From Flavobacterium psychrophilum (lineage in GTDB: Bacteria; Bacteroidota; Bacteroidia; Flavobacteriales; Flavobacteriaceae), in the NCBI GenBank assembly GCA_945897545.1, contig CAMDGJ010000187.1, positions 1 to 5,620 of the forward strand: a stretch of 5,620 nucleotides of DNA, written 5' to 3'. The notes below the pieces were generated by a model that was not told the DNA's origin, did no database searches, and saw nothing but the letters and a program-made list of their open reading frames with translations. Made by a program: the position numbers and the translations under genes. Every line of letters starts with the position of its first letter. The stretch's first letter is position 1. Positions 1-5,403 of this stretch are shown here, in pieces.

Positions 1-442
1 TTTCAGTTAAAATTTTTTTGATATCAATAAATTTAATATTTGCAGGAATAGCTTTTGAAAAACGACTTATAAAAAACGAAGCCTCGGAGTCAAGAATAAT
101 ATTTAGAATACGATTTTCAGGATATTCAGTATCTAAAGGTAAATAAACTGCACCACATTGTAAAATTGCATATATCGTTGCAATTAATTCGGGAGTTCTA
201 TCTAAAGAAACAGCTACAATTTGACCAGGTCGCAAACCCTGAGACCAAAAATAATGTGCCATTTGATTCGCCATTGTGCTTAATTCGCCGTAAGTAACTT
301 GCTTATCTTCAAATTCAAGCGCTATTGAATTGGGGTTTATTTCTGCCTGCTTTGCAAAAAGACTATGAATTGTGCAGTTTGGGTACTTCATTTTAGGACC
401 ACTTAAAACATTTTCAAGACTTTTGTTATTGGCACTTTTCAT
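1..442 (-). CDS. NRPS-type amino acid adenylation protein, N-terminal part (cut by window edge)
   Basis: The reverse strand from the ATG at 442 reads 147 codons without a stop and leaves the window. Adenylation domains activate an amino acid or aryl acid with ATP and pass it to a carrier protein. The A1 core motif is visible as VTYGEL (residues 49-54) and A2 as LQCGAVYLPLD (94-104), followed by the usual YPENRI. IHSLF near residue 25 and a glycine-led GLRPGQIVAVSLDRTPELI stretch also fit the N-terminal subdomain. The protein starts almost directly with the A domain, with no condensation domain before it, so it could be the loading module of a multimodular synthetase or a free-standing adenylating enzyme; the substrate-code region lies outside the window. 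An alternative ATG at 391 (codon 18) is possible. No exact TAnnTTTG promoter box was found upstream. Family assignment is strong; the final product cannot be told. Confidence 0.88.
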   Translation of the reverse strand, partial: MKSANNKSLENVLSGPKMKYPNCTIHSLFAKQAEINPNSIALEFEDKQVTYGELSTMANQMAHYFWSQGLRPGQIVAVSLDRTPELIATIYAILQCGAVYLPLDTEYPENRILNIILDSEASFFISRFSKAIPANIKFIDIKKILTE

Positions 443-479
443 TTTAATTAAAATTAAATAAATGTATTTTTTTTGGCAA

Positions 480-519
480 TTTTGTAGTAGGCTACTCATT
501 AAATTAAAACACTACAAAA
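480..519. promoter_or_regulatory. Inverted repeat upstream of the adenylation gene
   Basis: A perfect 9-bp inverted repeat, TTTTGTAGT (480-488) and ACTACAAAA (511-519), encloses 22 bases. A second short palindrome, AGTAG-G-CTACT (486-496), overlaps the left arm. It lies 38 bases upstream of the adenylation gene start, so it could be an operator or a leader hairpin. No protein or RNA family was recognised, and in such AT-rich DNA some symmetry is expected by chance. Confidence 0.35.
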
Positions 520-1131
520 AAAAGAAAAAGTTTTAAGTAATAGTTGCATGTTCTATAAAAAGCAATTAAAATCGTTGAAAAGTATATTTTATAAATAGAT
601 AAGAAAATTTATAAAAAAATGAATAATACTTTTTACTAAAAAAATGGACCGAATACGAGAGGCTGAACAGCCAAAGTAACTCATAAACGATTTATTTTTA
701 CTTTTTTCTGAGTGCAATGCTTAGGTATTTAATTATTTTAAAAATCCTTGATTTTTTATAATTACCCCAAAAGGTTAAACTTACTTCAAATAAAACAAAC
801 TATCAATCCGATGGGTGTTTTTAGAATTCAAAAATAAACTTTCTGTTCCTTACTTATTATATCCTTTTTCAGAAAATAAACTACTCAATTTATCAATCAT
901 AATAGAGAATGATGCGGTTATTGAATTGTTTATCACCTGTTTAGAACGATAAAAACAATTATTAATTTGAATAGTAAACATTTATAAAAGACCTACTTAT
1001 TATTAAATGTAAATATTTGTTTAGTGGTATTTTAAAAATCGTTTAACAACTACATATTAAAATAATTAATGAAATAGAGCACTTTCATTGGATGAATAAC
1101 ACATATTTTATTAGGAATCATGCTATTTATT
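520..1131. other. Gene-free, AT-rich spacer
   Basis: About 610 bases with frequent stops in all frames and no recognisable gene, tRNA or CRISPR repeat. The longest minus-strand frame here is 43 codons (850-981), with an in-frame TAA directly before its ATG and no familiar motif. A plus-strand frame of 11 codons begins at 644 (MDRIREAEQPK). A short GC-richer hairpin, GGCTG-AA-CAGCC, lies at 661-672. Just downstream of the toxin remnant a shifted minus frame reads FKINSMIPNK, vaguely like the middle of a DUF5615 protein, so the right end of this stretch may be decayed toxin sequence. The base composition fits degraded or unselected DNA between accessory genes. Confidence 0.5.
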
Positions 1132-1209
1132 TTAAACGAAAACCTCATGGTACTTTGCAAAAAAAAGTTTTAAACTATAAGGCAATTGCGCATCTATGAC
1201 AAACTTCAT
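1132..1209 (-). pseudogene. DUF5615 PIN-like toxin, truncated remnant
   Basis: Minus-strand ATG at 1209 gives 25 codons beginning MKFVIDAQLPYSLKLFFAKY and then a TAA. MKFxIDAQLP is the characteristic N-terminus of DUF5615 PIN-like proteins, putative ribonuclease toxins whose first conserved Asp (here D6) lies in the metal-binding site. Family members are usually around 100 residues or longer, so most of the protein, including the other acidic residues, is missing. The start overlaps the DUF433 stop codon in an ATGA, the translational coupling expected of a DUF433/DUF5615 TA pair. After the stop, another frame gives FKINSMIPNK, which might be the shifted continuation, but no long homologous tail is visible. 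Identification rests on a short stretch plus the exact context. Confidence 0.72.
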
Positions 1210-1436
1210 GCAACTTTACTTATTATTTTCACATCTGTAAGTTTTGCAGCATAAGCCAAACATGCTAAAATATCCCCATTTTCAAGGGCTGGGTAATCTT
1301 CAATAAGTTCTTGAAATGTCATGCCAGAGGATAACAAATCTAAAATCATTTCTAGAGGGTAACGCATATTTCTTAGGGTTGGCTTTCCGTGGCAAACATC
1401 AGGATTTATTGTCATCCTAGAAATTAGATTTTCCAT
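1206..1436 (-). CDS. DUF433 family antitoxin
   Basis: A 76-residue protein starting MENLISRMTINPDVCHGKPT. The run INPDVCHGKPTLRN, then YPLEMILDLLSSGMTFQELIEDYPAL and DILACLAYAA, is the diagnostic pattern of DUF433 proteins, small winged-helix-like DNA-binding proteins that act as antitoxins (VapB45-like) to PIN-like toxins. ATG at 1436 was chosen because family members usually start just before the 'ISRITINP' block; an upstream TTG (1478) would add a non-conserved leader that runs into the terminator hairpin. The gene is separated from lysS by that terminator, so it needs its own promoter, for which no exact consensus was seen. Its stop overlaps the toxin start (ATGA), but the toxin is broken, making this an orphan antitoxin. 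The usual R-G-T/L-R-x-P signature is NMRYP here. The family is clear; continued regulatory activity is only possible. Confidence 0.88.
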   Translation of the reverse strand: MENLISRMTINPDVCHGKPTLRNMRYPLEMILDLLSSGMTFQELIEDYPALENGDILACLAYAAKLTDVKIISKVA

Positions 1437-1473
1437 TAGTTTAATTTTACTCAAAAAAATAGAAAATGATTTA

Positions 1474-1504
1474 AACAAAAAAATCTGCTTTTAGAGCAGA
1501 TTTT
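1474..1504 (-). terminator. Rho-independent terminator of lysS
   Basis: A perfect 10-bp stem (AAAATCTGCT, 1480-1489; AGCAGATTTT, 1495-1504) closes a 5-base loop. Read on the minus strand the stem is followed by a run of seven T. It begins 28 bases past the lysS stop and lies before the DUF433 start, so it should uncouple the two genes. Confidence 0.85.
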
Positions 1505-1531
1505 AATTGTTGATCAAATCAATAGGAAAGT

Positions 1532-3241
1532 TTATCCCACTAATTCCACCATTTTATTTTCTCCCACTAAACTCACTTTTAGCAATCCGTGTTTTGCCAA
1601 ACCTTTCATCGCAGCATCCCATTTCTTACCACTCAAATCAGATTTAATTTTTAATACACCCAAATCCATTTTGTTTTCATTGGTTTGCAAAAGCGCCAGT
1701 ATTAACTTCTCTTCGTCTTCTAATTCAATTTGAATTTGTTTTTTCTCTGGTCGCATTTGCGGGAAGAATAATACTTCTTGAATAGAGGAGTTATTTGTCA
1801 AGTACATCATCAAACGATCCATACCAATTCCTAAACCAGACGTTGGAGGCATCCCATATTCTAAGGCTCTTAAGAAATCCTCGTCGATAGTTCCTGTAGC
1901 TTCATCGTCTCCTTTTTCGGATAGACGCATTTGGTCTTCAAAACGTTCTCTTTGGTCAATTGGGTCATTCAATTCAGAATAAGCATTCGCCACTTCTTTA
2001 CCGCAAACCATCAGTTCGAAACGTTCCGTCAATTCTGGATTGTCACGGTGTTGCTTACATAGCGGAGACATTTCCTTTGGATAATCGGTGATGAAGGTGG
2101 GTTGAATGTAATTCCCTTCGCATTTAGCTCCAAAAATTTCATCAATTAATTTCCCTTTCCCCATCGTTGCATCAACATCGATTCCCATTGATTTTGCAGC
2201 GTCAAAAAGTTCGCTCTCCGACTTTCCAGAAATATCAAAACCAGTAAAATGTATGATAGAATCTGTCATCGTTACCCTTGCATAAGGAGCTTTGAAGTTT
2301 ATTTGGTGTTCACCAAAAGTAGCTTCACTCGTTCCATTTACTCCAAAAGCGCAATGCTCTAGTAAATTTTCGGTAAATTTCATCATCCAATTGTAGTCTT
2401 TGTAAGCTACATATATTTCCATTGCGGTAAACTCCGGGTTGTGCGTTCGGTCCATTCCTTCGTTACGGAAGTTTTTCGAAAACTCATAAACACCATCAAA
2501 ACCACCCACAATCAATCTTTTCAAGTACAGTTCATTGGCAATACGCATATAAAGCGGAATGTCCAATGAATTATGATGCGTGGTAAACGGACGCGCTGCA
2601 GCACCACCAGGAATCGGCTGCAAAACAGGGGTTTCTACCTCAAGATATCCTTTGTCATTAAAGAACGAACGCATGGCATTGAACAATTTTGTTCTCTTGA
2701 TAAACGTCTCTTTTACATGGTCGTTAACCGTTAAATCTACATAACGACGACGGTATCTTTGCTCTGGATCAGCAAATGCATCGTGTATTTTTCCATCAGC
2801 ATCGATTTTAACCACGGGAAGTGGTTTCAAGGCTTTTGCCAAAACTGTCAAACCATAAACGTGAACTGAAATTTCGCCAACCTGAGTTTTAAAAACTGTA
2901 CCACGAACCCCAATGAAATCTCCAATATCCAATAGTTTTTTGAAAACCACATTGTACATTGTTTTCTCTTCATCAGTCGAAATGTCATCTCTTGAAACAT
3001 ATATTTGTATGCGACCTTCGGAATCTTTCAATTCGGCAAATGAGGCTTTTCCCATAATTCTTTTCCCCATCAAACGACCGGCTAACACTACTTCTTTTCC
3101 TTCAAACTTCTCGAAATCGGCTAGGATTTCGCTGGAATAAGCGGTTGTGATAAATTCGGCTGCAGGATAAGGCTCGATGCCTAAATTGCGTAATTCTGTG
3201 AGTGCTTCTCTACGAAGGATTTCTTGTTCGGATAATGCCAT
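1532..3241 (-). CDS. lysS: Lysine--tRNA ligase, class II
   Basis: A 569-residue cytoplasmic homodimeric enzyme that attaches lysine to tRNA-Lys with ATP. The N-terminal OB-fold anticodon-binding domain covers about residues 50-135 (VVLAGRLMGKRIMGKASFAEL). The class II catalytic core follows: motif 1 around 198-212 (GYLEVETPVLQPIPG), motif 2 around 258-277 (FRNEGMDRTHNPEFTAMEIY) and motif 3 around 469-481 (GLGIGMDRLMMYL). KEVANAYSELNDP (415-427) and GIDEDF-like TIDEDFLRALEYGMPP (451-466) are typical of LysRS. E. coli LysS is about 505 residues; the excess here is a C-terminal extension from about residue 500, ending in a possible helix-turn-helix segment (KKWDAAMKGLAKHGLLKV). Such tails are common in Bacteroidota LysS as far as I recall. 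The ATG at 3241 gives the expected MALSEQEILRR start, 21 bases below a good promoter box. The frame is intact. Confidence 0.98.
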   Translation of the reverse strand: MALSEQEILRREALTELRNLGIEPYPAAEFITTAYSSEILADFEKFEGKEVVLAGRLMGKRIMGKASFAELKDSEGRIQIYVSRDDISTDEEKTMYNVVFKKLLDIGDFIGVRGTVFKTQVGEISVHVYGLTVLAKALKPLPVVKIDADGKIHDAFADPEQRYRRRYVDLTVNDHVKETFIKRTKLFNAMRSFFNDKGYLEVETPVLQPIPGGAAARPFTTHHNSLDIPLYMRIANELYLKRLIVGGFDGVYEFSKNFRNEGMDRTHNPEFTAMEIYVAYKDYNWMMKFTENLLEHCAFGVNGTSEATFGEHQINFKAPYARVTMTDSIIHFTGFDISGKSESELFDAAKSMGIDVDATMGKGKLIDEIFGAKCEGNYIQPTFITDYPKEMSPLCKQHRDNPELTERFELMVCGKEVANAYSELNDPIDQRERFEDQMRLSEKGDDEATGTIDEDFLRALEYGMPPTSGLGIGMDRLMMYLTNNSSIQEVLFFPQMRPEKKQIQIELEDEEKLILALLQTNENKMDLGVLKIKSDLSGKKWDAAMKGLAKHGLLKVSLVGENKMVELVG

Positions 3242-3262
3242 TGTATGCTGATTTTAAGTCTG

Positions 3263-3270
3263 CAAAGATA
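3263..3270 (-). promoter_or_regulatory. lysS promoter, -7 box
   Basis: TATCTTTG on the minus strand exactly matches the Bacteroidota -7 consensus TAnnTTTG and ends 21 bases before the lysS ATG, which implies a short leader. The -33 TTG is not exact: CTG at spacing 18 and TTC at spacing 20 are the nearest matches. Confidence 0.65.
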
Positions 3271-3344
3271 ACAAAAGATTACAGATTGCAGAAGCCAGAT
3301 TTCAGTTTTTTTAGGAGCAGAAACATTGGATTCTTCATCACAAC

Positions 3345-3441
3345 CTGTCCCGCTATTCGCTTCAATCTTTTTTAAACCTATAAGGTTATAGAAACCTTAT
3401 AGGTTTGGCAAAAAAGGATTTCCGCGGCTATCGGGGCTAGG
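3345..3441. repeat. Palindromic dispersed-repeat-like element
   Basis: A perfect 14-bp stem (3374-3387 and 3393-3406, AACCTATAAGGTT type) with a 5-base loop ATAGA forms the core. Outside it the ends are imperfectly complementary: CCCGCTATTCGC...CAATCTTTTTT on the left matches the reverse complement of AAAAAAGGATTTCCGCGGCTATCGGGGC on the right, so the 97 bases could fold as one long hairpin. From memory, CCCGCTAT...CAATC and GATTTCC...CGGGGCTA ends recur in flavobacterial intergenic regions; this has not been checked here. It lies about 100 bases upstream of lysS and also upstream of lipB, so it may separate the two. Confidence 0.6.
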
Positions 3442-3491
3442 CGAAAACTTTTTGTTGTTCATAAAACCTTTTCACCAAAGTAGGAATATAT

Positions 3492-3545
3492 AAAATCAGT
3501 TTTTATCTGCGTTTTGCTTTAGCAATCCGTTTCATCCGTGTTCCA
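3492..3545. repeat. Degenerate ACGGAT/ACGCAGAT repeat tract
   Basis: Read on the minus strand, short units recur at about 10-base spacing: ACACGGATG, AAACGGATTG, then ACGCAGAT and AAACTGATTT. Similar 'ACACGGAT...CGCAGAT' tracts occur in spacers of many Bacteroidota genomes as far as I recall. It encodes nothing visible and has no assigned function. Confidence 0.4.
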
Positions 3546-3595
3546 TTTTATTTTATTGTCAACATTGCCAACAAGTATAATGATTAAAAACTTCG

Positions 3596-3603
3596 TAACT
3601 TTG
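3596..3603 (+). promoter_or_regulatory. lipB promoter, -7 box
   Basis: TAACTTTG matches TAnnTTTG exactly, 68 bases before the lipB ATG. No TTG lies at the usual 17-23 base spacing upstream, so the -33 element is weak or absent. Transcription would start near 3610 and run through the repeat at 3621-3670. Confidence 0.55.
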
Positions 3604-3620
3604 CCACTCACAAATAAGTG

Positions 3621-3670
3621 AACGAAGAAAGATTGCTTTGCTTCGTGCCTCGCAACTCCTTACAACGACA
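3621..3670. repeat. GCGAGGCACGAAGCAAT-type repeat in the lipB leader
   Basis: AAAGATTGCTTTGCTTCG followed by TGCCTCGCAA resembles the dispersed 'TTGCGAGGNACGAAGCAATCT' sequence that I recall as common in intergenic regions of Bacteroidota and other bacteria. It lies between the lipB promoter box and its ATG. A GTG at 3618 would extend the lipB frame through it, but the extra 18 residues would simply be translated repeat. Confidence 0.5.
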
Positions 3671-3671
3671 A

Positions 3672-4382
3672 ATGAACAAAACCATCCAACTGCAAGATTT
3701 AGGACTCAAAGATTATAACGCCACTTGGGAATATCAAGAAAAATTATTCAAGGGAGTTGTTGATTTAAAAATTAAGAATAGACGAGAAAATTTGTTAATA
3801 GCAACCCCAAATTATTTTCTTTTTGTTCAACATCCTCACGTTTATACTTTAGGAAAAAGCGGTGATTTAAAAAACCTGCTTTTATCCGAAAAACAACTCG
3901 AAGCCAAAGGCGCAACTTTCTACAAAATCAATCGTGGTGGCGATATTACCTATCACGGACCCGGACAAATCGTGGGTTATCCTATTTTGGACTTGGAGAA
4001 TTTCTTTACCGATATTCATAAATATTTGCGCTATCTGGAAGAAGCCATCATCTTGACTATACAAGAATACGGATTAGAATGTAGTCGAAGCGAAGGTGAA
4101 ACCGGCGTTTGGCTCGGAGCTGGAACTCCATTCGCCAGAAAAATTTGTGCGCTTGGTGTTCGTGCTTCTCGTTGGGTTACAATGCACGGTTTTGCCTTAA
4201 ATGTGAATGTCGATTTGGGTTATTTTGACAACATCATTCCTTGTGGCATTCGCGGCAAAGCCGTAACTTCTTTAAACGTGGAATTGGGTGTTGAAAAAGT
4301 GGATGAGTCAGCAGTGAAAGCAAAAATATTAAAACATTTTTCTGATTTGTTTGGAGCAACATTCGAGAAATCTAAAATCTAA
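3672..4382 (+). CDS. lipB: Octanoyl-(acyl carrier protein):protein N-octanoyltransferase
   Basis: A 236-residue cytoplasmic enzyme that moves the octanoyl group from acyl carrier protein to a lysine of lipoyl-dependent proteins, where LipA then inserts sulfur. The conserved RGGDITYHGPGQIVGYPI block starts at residue 88. ARKICALGVR (the family's catalytic Lys, here K157) is followed by THGF-like TMHGFALNVN and then GYFDNIIPCGI, whose Cys191 is the acyl-thioester nucleophile; TSLN follows, as in the family. The ATG at 3672 (MNKTIQLQDLGL) is chosen because conserved sequence begins there; the longer GTG-initiated frame from 3618 is dispersed repeat. Length fits the family. It is divergent from lysS. 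Its last 23 codons are repeated at 5466, so the present 3' end may have been supplied by an insertion event. Confidence 0.97.
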   Translation: MNKTIQLQDLGLKDYNATWEYQEKLFKGVVDLKIKNRRENLLIATPNYFLFVQHPHVYTLGKSGDLKNLLLSEKQLEAKGATFYKINRGGDITYHGPGQIVGYPILDLENFFTDIHKYLRYLEEAIILTIQEYGLECSRSEGETGVWLGAGTPFARKICALGVRASRWVTMHGFALNVNVDLGYFDNIIPCGIRGKAVTSLNVELGVEKVDESAVKAKILKHFSDLFGATFEKSKI

Positions 4383-4466
4383 AATCCTGATAATCTGGTG
4401 CTCGATTGCATCGAGTACCTTCTTACTTTTATAAACTGAATAAAGCGTTTGCAACGCGACTCTTTT
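4311..4466 (+). repeat. Direct repeat, copy 1 (lipB tail plus 3' flank and left half of palindrome)
   Basis: This stretch recurs at 5466-5620, 1155 bases downstream. From 4311 to 4355 the copies differ at 8 of 45 positions. From 4356 to 4406 all 51 bases are identical, across the lipB stop codon. After that come a one-base indel and a few substitutions, with the inner palindrome arm AGCGTTTGCAACGCG unchanged. Copy 2 is cut by the window end, so the full length is unknown. Confidence 0.93.
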
Positions 4467-4552
4467 CAATTATTTTTTTATTAACCGCGTTGCAAACGCT
4501 ACGTTTTTTGTCTTTTAATTTATGTAGGTACTCGATGCAATCGAGCACCAGA
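4394..4552. repeat. Nested REP-like palindrome downstream of lipB
   Basis: The outer arms (4394-4420 and 4526-4552) are a perfect 27-bp inverted repeat; the inner arms (4444-4458 and 4486-4500) are a perfect 15-bp inverted repeat. Each arm is also a hairpin in itself: CTCGAT-TGC-ATCGAG in the outer arm and GCGTT-TGC-AACGC in the inner arm, with GCA loops in the right-hand copies. Four mini-hairpins of the same design can therefore form, or one long double hairpin. On the plus strand the inner stem is followed three bases later by TTTTTT, so it could terminate lipB; it also sits between convergent lipB and higA. The design recalls REP sequences mobilised by IS200/IS605-related transposases, but no such gene is visible here. 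Confidence 0.9.
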
Positions 4553-4554
4553 GA

Positions 4555-4650
4555 ACGTGGATAAACGAGTGCCAATGTGGTTTGCCAAATATTCCCAAAT
4601 ACAAAACCAACTTTCCATTAAGCCAATTGCCCAAATTGCTTGTAGCGTGT
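4555..4650. other. Cassette-like 3' flank of the TA operon
   Basis: About 95 noncoding bases downstream of higA. It contains an imperfect hairpin, AAGC-C-AATT / AATT-GCTT (4620-4641), with one extrahelical C, and phrases such as TGCCAATGTGG and GCCAAATATTCCC. From memory, similar blocks (ACACGCTACAAGCAATTTGGG, then TTTGGCAAACC, on the minus strand) recur behind unrelated accessory genes in Flavobacteriia. No start-to-stop frame of note and no T-rich terminator for higA were seen. Confidence 0.4.
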
Positions 4651-4666
4651 GTTGGCGGGTAGTGCC
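4651..4666. repeat. Inverted repeat bounding the TA operon, higA side
   Basis: GTTGGCGGGTAGTGCC begins the conserved boundary and ends one base from the higA stop codon. Its reverse complement matches 5404-5418 on the other side of the operon: nine bases (GTTGGCGGG) are exact, then TGCC is shared with one extra base. The pair encloses only higA, higB and their promoter. Confidence 0.7.
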
Positions 4667-4667
4667 T

Positions 4668-4973
4668 TTATTCGGTTAAACTTAATTTTAAGTGACCACC
4701 TAAACCTAGCCTAATTATTCTCATCAATGTAGAAAGCCTTATATCGCTGGTATTATTTTCAATTTTAGATATATACGATTTTGTTGTTCCGCATTTTAAT
4801 GCTAATTGTTCTTGTGTCATCCCACGTTCTTTTCGCATTTCTTGCAACATAACACCAAGTTCAAAAGTCTCGTATTCTTCTTCGTATTTTTCACGAGTTT
4901 CGGTTCCTGTTTTTCCGTATTGAGCATCTAAATGTTCAGCAAATGATGTGATTTTTTTATTTTCAGTTTTCAT
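4668..4973 (-). CDS. HigA-type XRE family antitoxin
   Basis: A 101-residue protein with an N-terminal tail rich in charged residues (1-36) and a helix-turn-helix domain at about 38-95. The recognition segment reads TQEQLALKCGTTKSYISKIEN (53-73), followed by the typical LSTLMRIIRLGLGGHLKLSL ending seen in antitoxins that partner Gp49-like toxins. The ATG at 4973 lies 5 bases after the higB stop, so the two are co-transcribed and probably coupled. Toxin first, antitoxin second is the HigBA order, unlike most type II pairs. It should bind and neutralise HigB and repress the operon through the palindrome at 5338-5361. An acidic stretch, EEEYETFELG, lies just before the HTH. Its stop codon is one base from the flanking inverted repeat. 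Confidence 0.92.
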   Translation of the reverse strand: MKTENKKITSFAEHLDAQYGKTGTETREKYEEEYETFELGVMLQEMRKERGMTQEQLALKCGTTKSYISKIENNTSDIRLSTLMRIIRLGLGGHLKLSLTE

Positions 4974-4978
4974 AATTG

Positions 4979-5332
4979 TTACTTTTTATATTTATCTTCT
5001 AAATATTCTGCTTTTAGTTTTTCAGCCATTTTGATTTCTGATTTAGGTGTTTTTTGTGTTTTCTTCTGAAACCCATTTATCAAAACAACAATTTTTCCTT
5101 TGTCAAAAAAACTAAAAACTCTAAAAATGTCTGAACCAACTTCAACACGAACTTCAAATATTCCGTCTGAACCTGTCAAATGTTTGAAAAACTTTTCGGG
5201 AATTCTTTGTTGAGTTGAAATTAACTGTAAAGTCCAGTTGAATTTTTTCTTAACGTCTTCTTTTTGAGCGTTAAAAAAATCAAGATAATAATCTTCGTAA
5301 TAAACAACTTCTCTAATAAATTTCTGATTCAT
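4979..5332 (-). CDS. HigB-type RelE/ParE-superfamily toxin (Gp49-like)
   Basis: A 117-residue basic protein. Residues 52-96 show the Gp49/HigB-like pattern: LTGSDGIFEVRVE, then IFRVFSFFDKGKIVVLINGF, then QKKTQKTPKSEI, followed by a terminal helix (MAEKLKAEYLEDK). Members are ribosome-associated mRNA interferases that arrest translation. The conserved Arg of FEVRV, the Arg of FRVF and the basic QKKTQKTP loop expected for this fold are all present, and the length is normal, so the toxin looks intact. The ATG at 5332 lies only 4 bases after an excellent -7 box, suggesting a leaderless or nearly leaderless mRNA. Cognate antitoxin follows after 5 bases. The subfamily name HigB rather than generic RelE is inferred from gene order and the HTH partner. 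Confidence 0.92.
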   Translation of the reverse strand: MNQKFIREVVYYEDYYLDFFNAQKEDVKKKFNWTLQLISTQQRIPEKFFKHLTGSDGIFEVRVEVGSDIFRVFSFFDKGKIVVLINGFQKKTQKTPKSEIKMAEKLKAEYLEDKYKK

Positions 5333-5336
5333 TTGA

Positions 5337-5366
5337 CAAAGTTAGTCAATTGGATAACTTTAGCAA
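5337..5366 (-). promoter_or_regulatory. higBA promoter (TTG-N19-TAACTTTG)
   Basis: On the minus strand a TTG (5366-5364), 19 bases, then TAACTTTG (5344-5337) match the Bacteroidota promoter consensus fully in sequence and spacing. The box ends 4 bases before the higB ATG, so transcription probably begins at or within a few bases of the start codon. Confidence 0.8.
5338..5361. promoter_or_regulatory. Palindromic operator overlapping the higBA -7 box
   Basis: AAAGTTA (5338-5344) and TAACTTT (5355-5361) are a perfect inverted repeat around a central CAATTG (5347-5352); 10 of 12 base pairs are symmetrical over 24 bases. One arm is the -7 box itself, so a bound HigA dimer would block RNA polymerase. 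This is the expected position for TA autoregulation; binding is inferred. Confidence 0.7.
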
Positions 5367-5403
5367 AATTTTTTAGTGGTAATTTTCAATTTTGCAGTTT
5401 TTT

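Noticed and set aside
661..672. Short GGCTG-AA-CAGCC hairpin as a terminator or RNA gene
   Set aside because: Only 5 bp with a 2-base loop and no T-run; no surrounding RNA structure was recognised.
850..981. Minus-strand 43-codon frame in the AT-rich spacer
   Set aside because: No recognisable motif, a stop directly before the ATG and no promoter in a sensible place; such frames arise by chance.
1092..1196. Plus-strand 34-codon frame opposite the toxin remnant
   Set aside because: It is antisense to the DUF5615 remnant, whose MKFVIDAQLP and ATGA context are far better support.
1437..1478. TTG-initiated extension of the DUF433 protein
   Set aside because: The 14 extra residues are not typical of the family, and the start abuts the lysS terminator.
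2913..3140. Plus-strand 75-codon frame inside lysS
   Set aside because: Antisense to the conserved OB-fold region of lysS, with no recognisable domain; a shadow.
3618..3671. GTG-initiated N-terminal extension of lipB
   Set aside because: The 18 extra residues are encoded by a dispersed repeat, and LipB conservation starts at the ATG at 3672.
3882..4064. Minus-strand 60-codon frame inside lipB
   Set aside because: Antisense to the catalytic core of lipB with no family features.
4394..4552. CRISPR array
   Set aside because: The repeats are inverted arms of one palindrome, not regularly spaced direct repeats with spacers.
4651..4666. Integron attC site
   Set aside because: GTTGGCGGG does not fit the GTTRRRY core, and no paired R''/L'' arrangement or integrase was seen.
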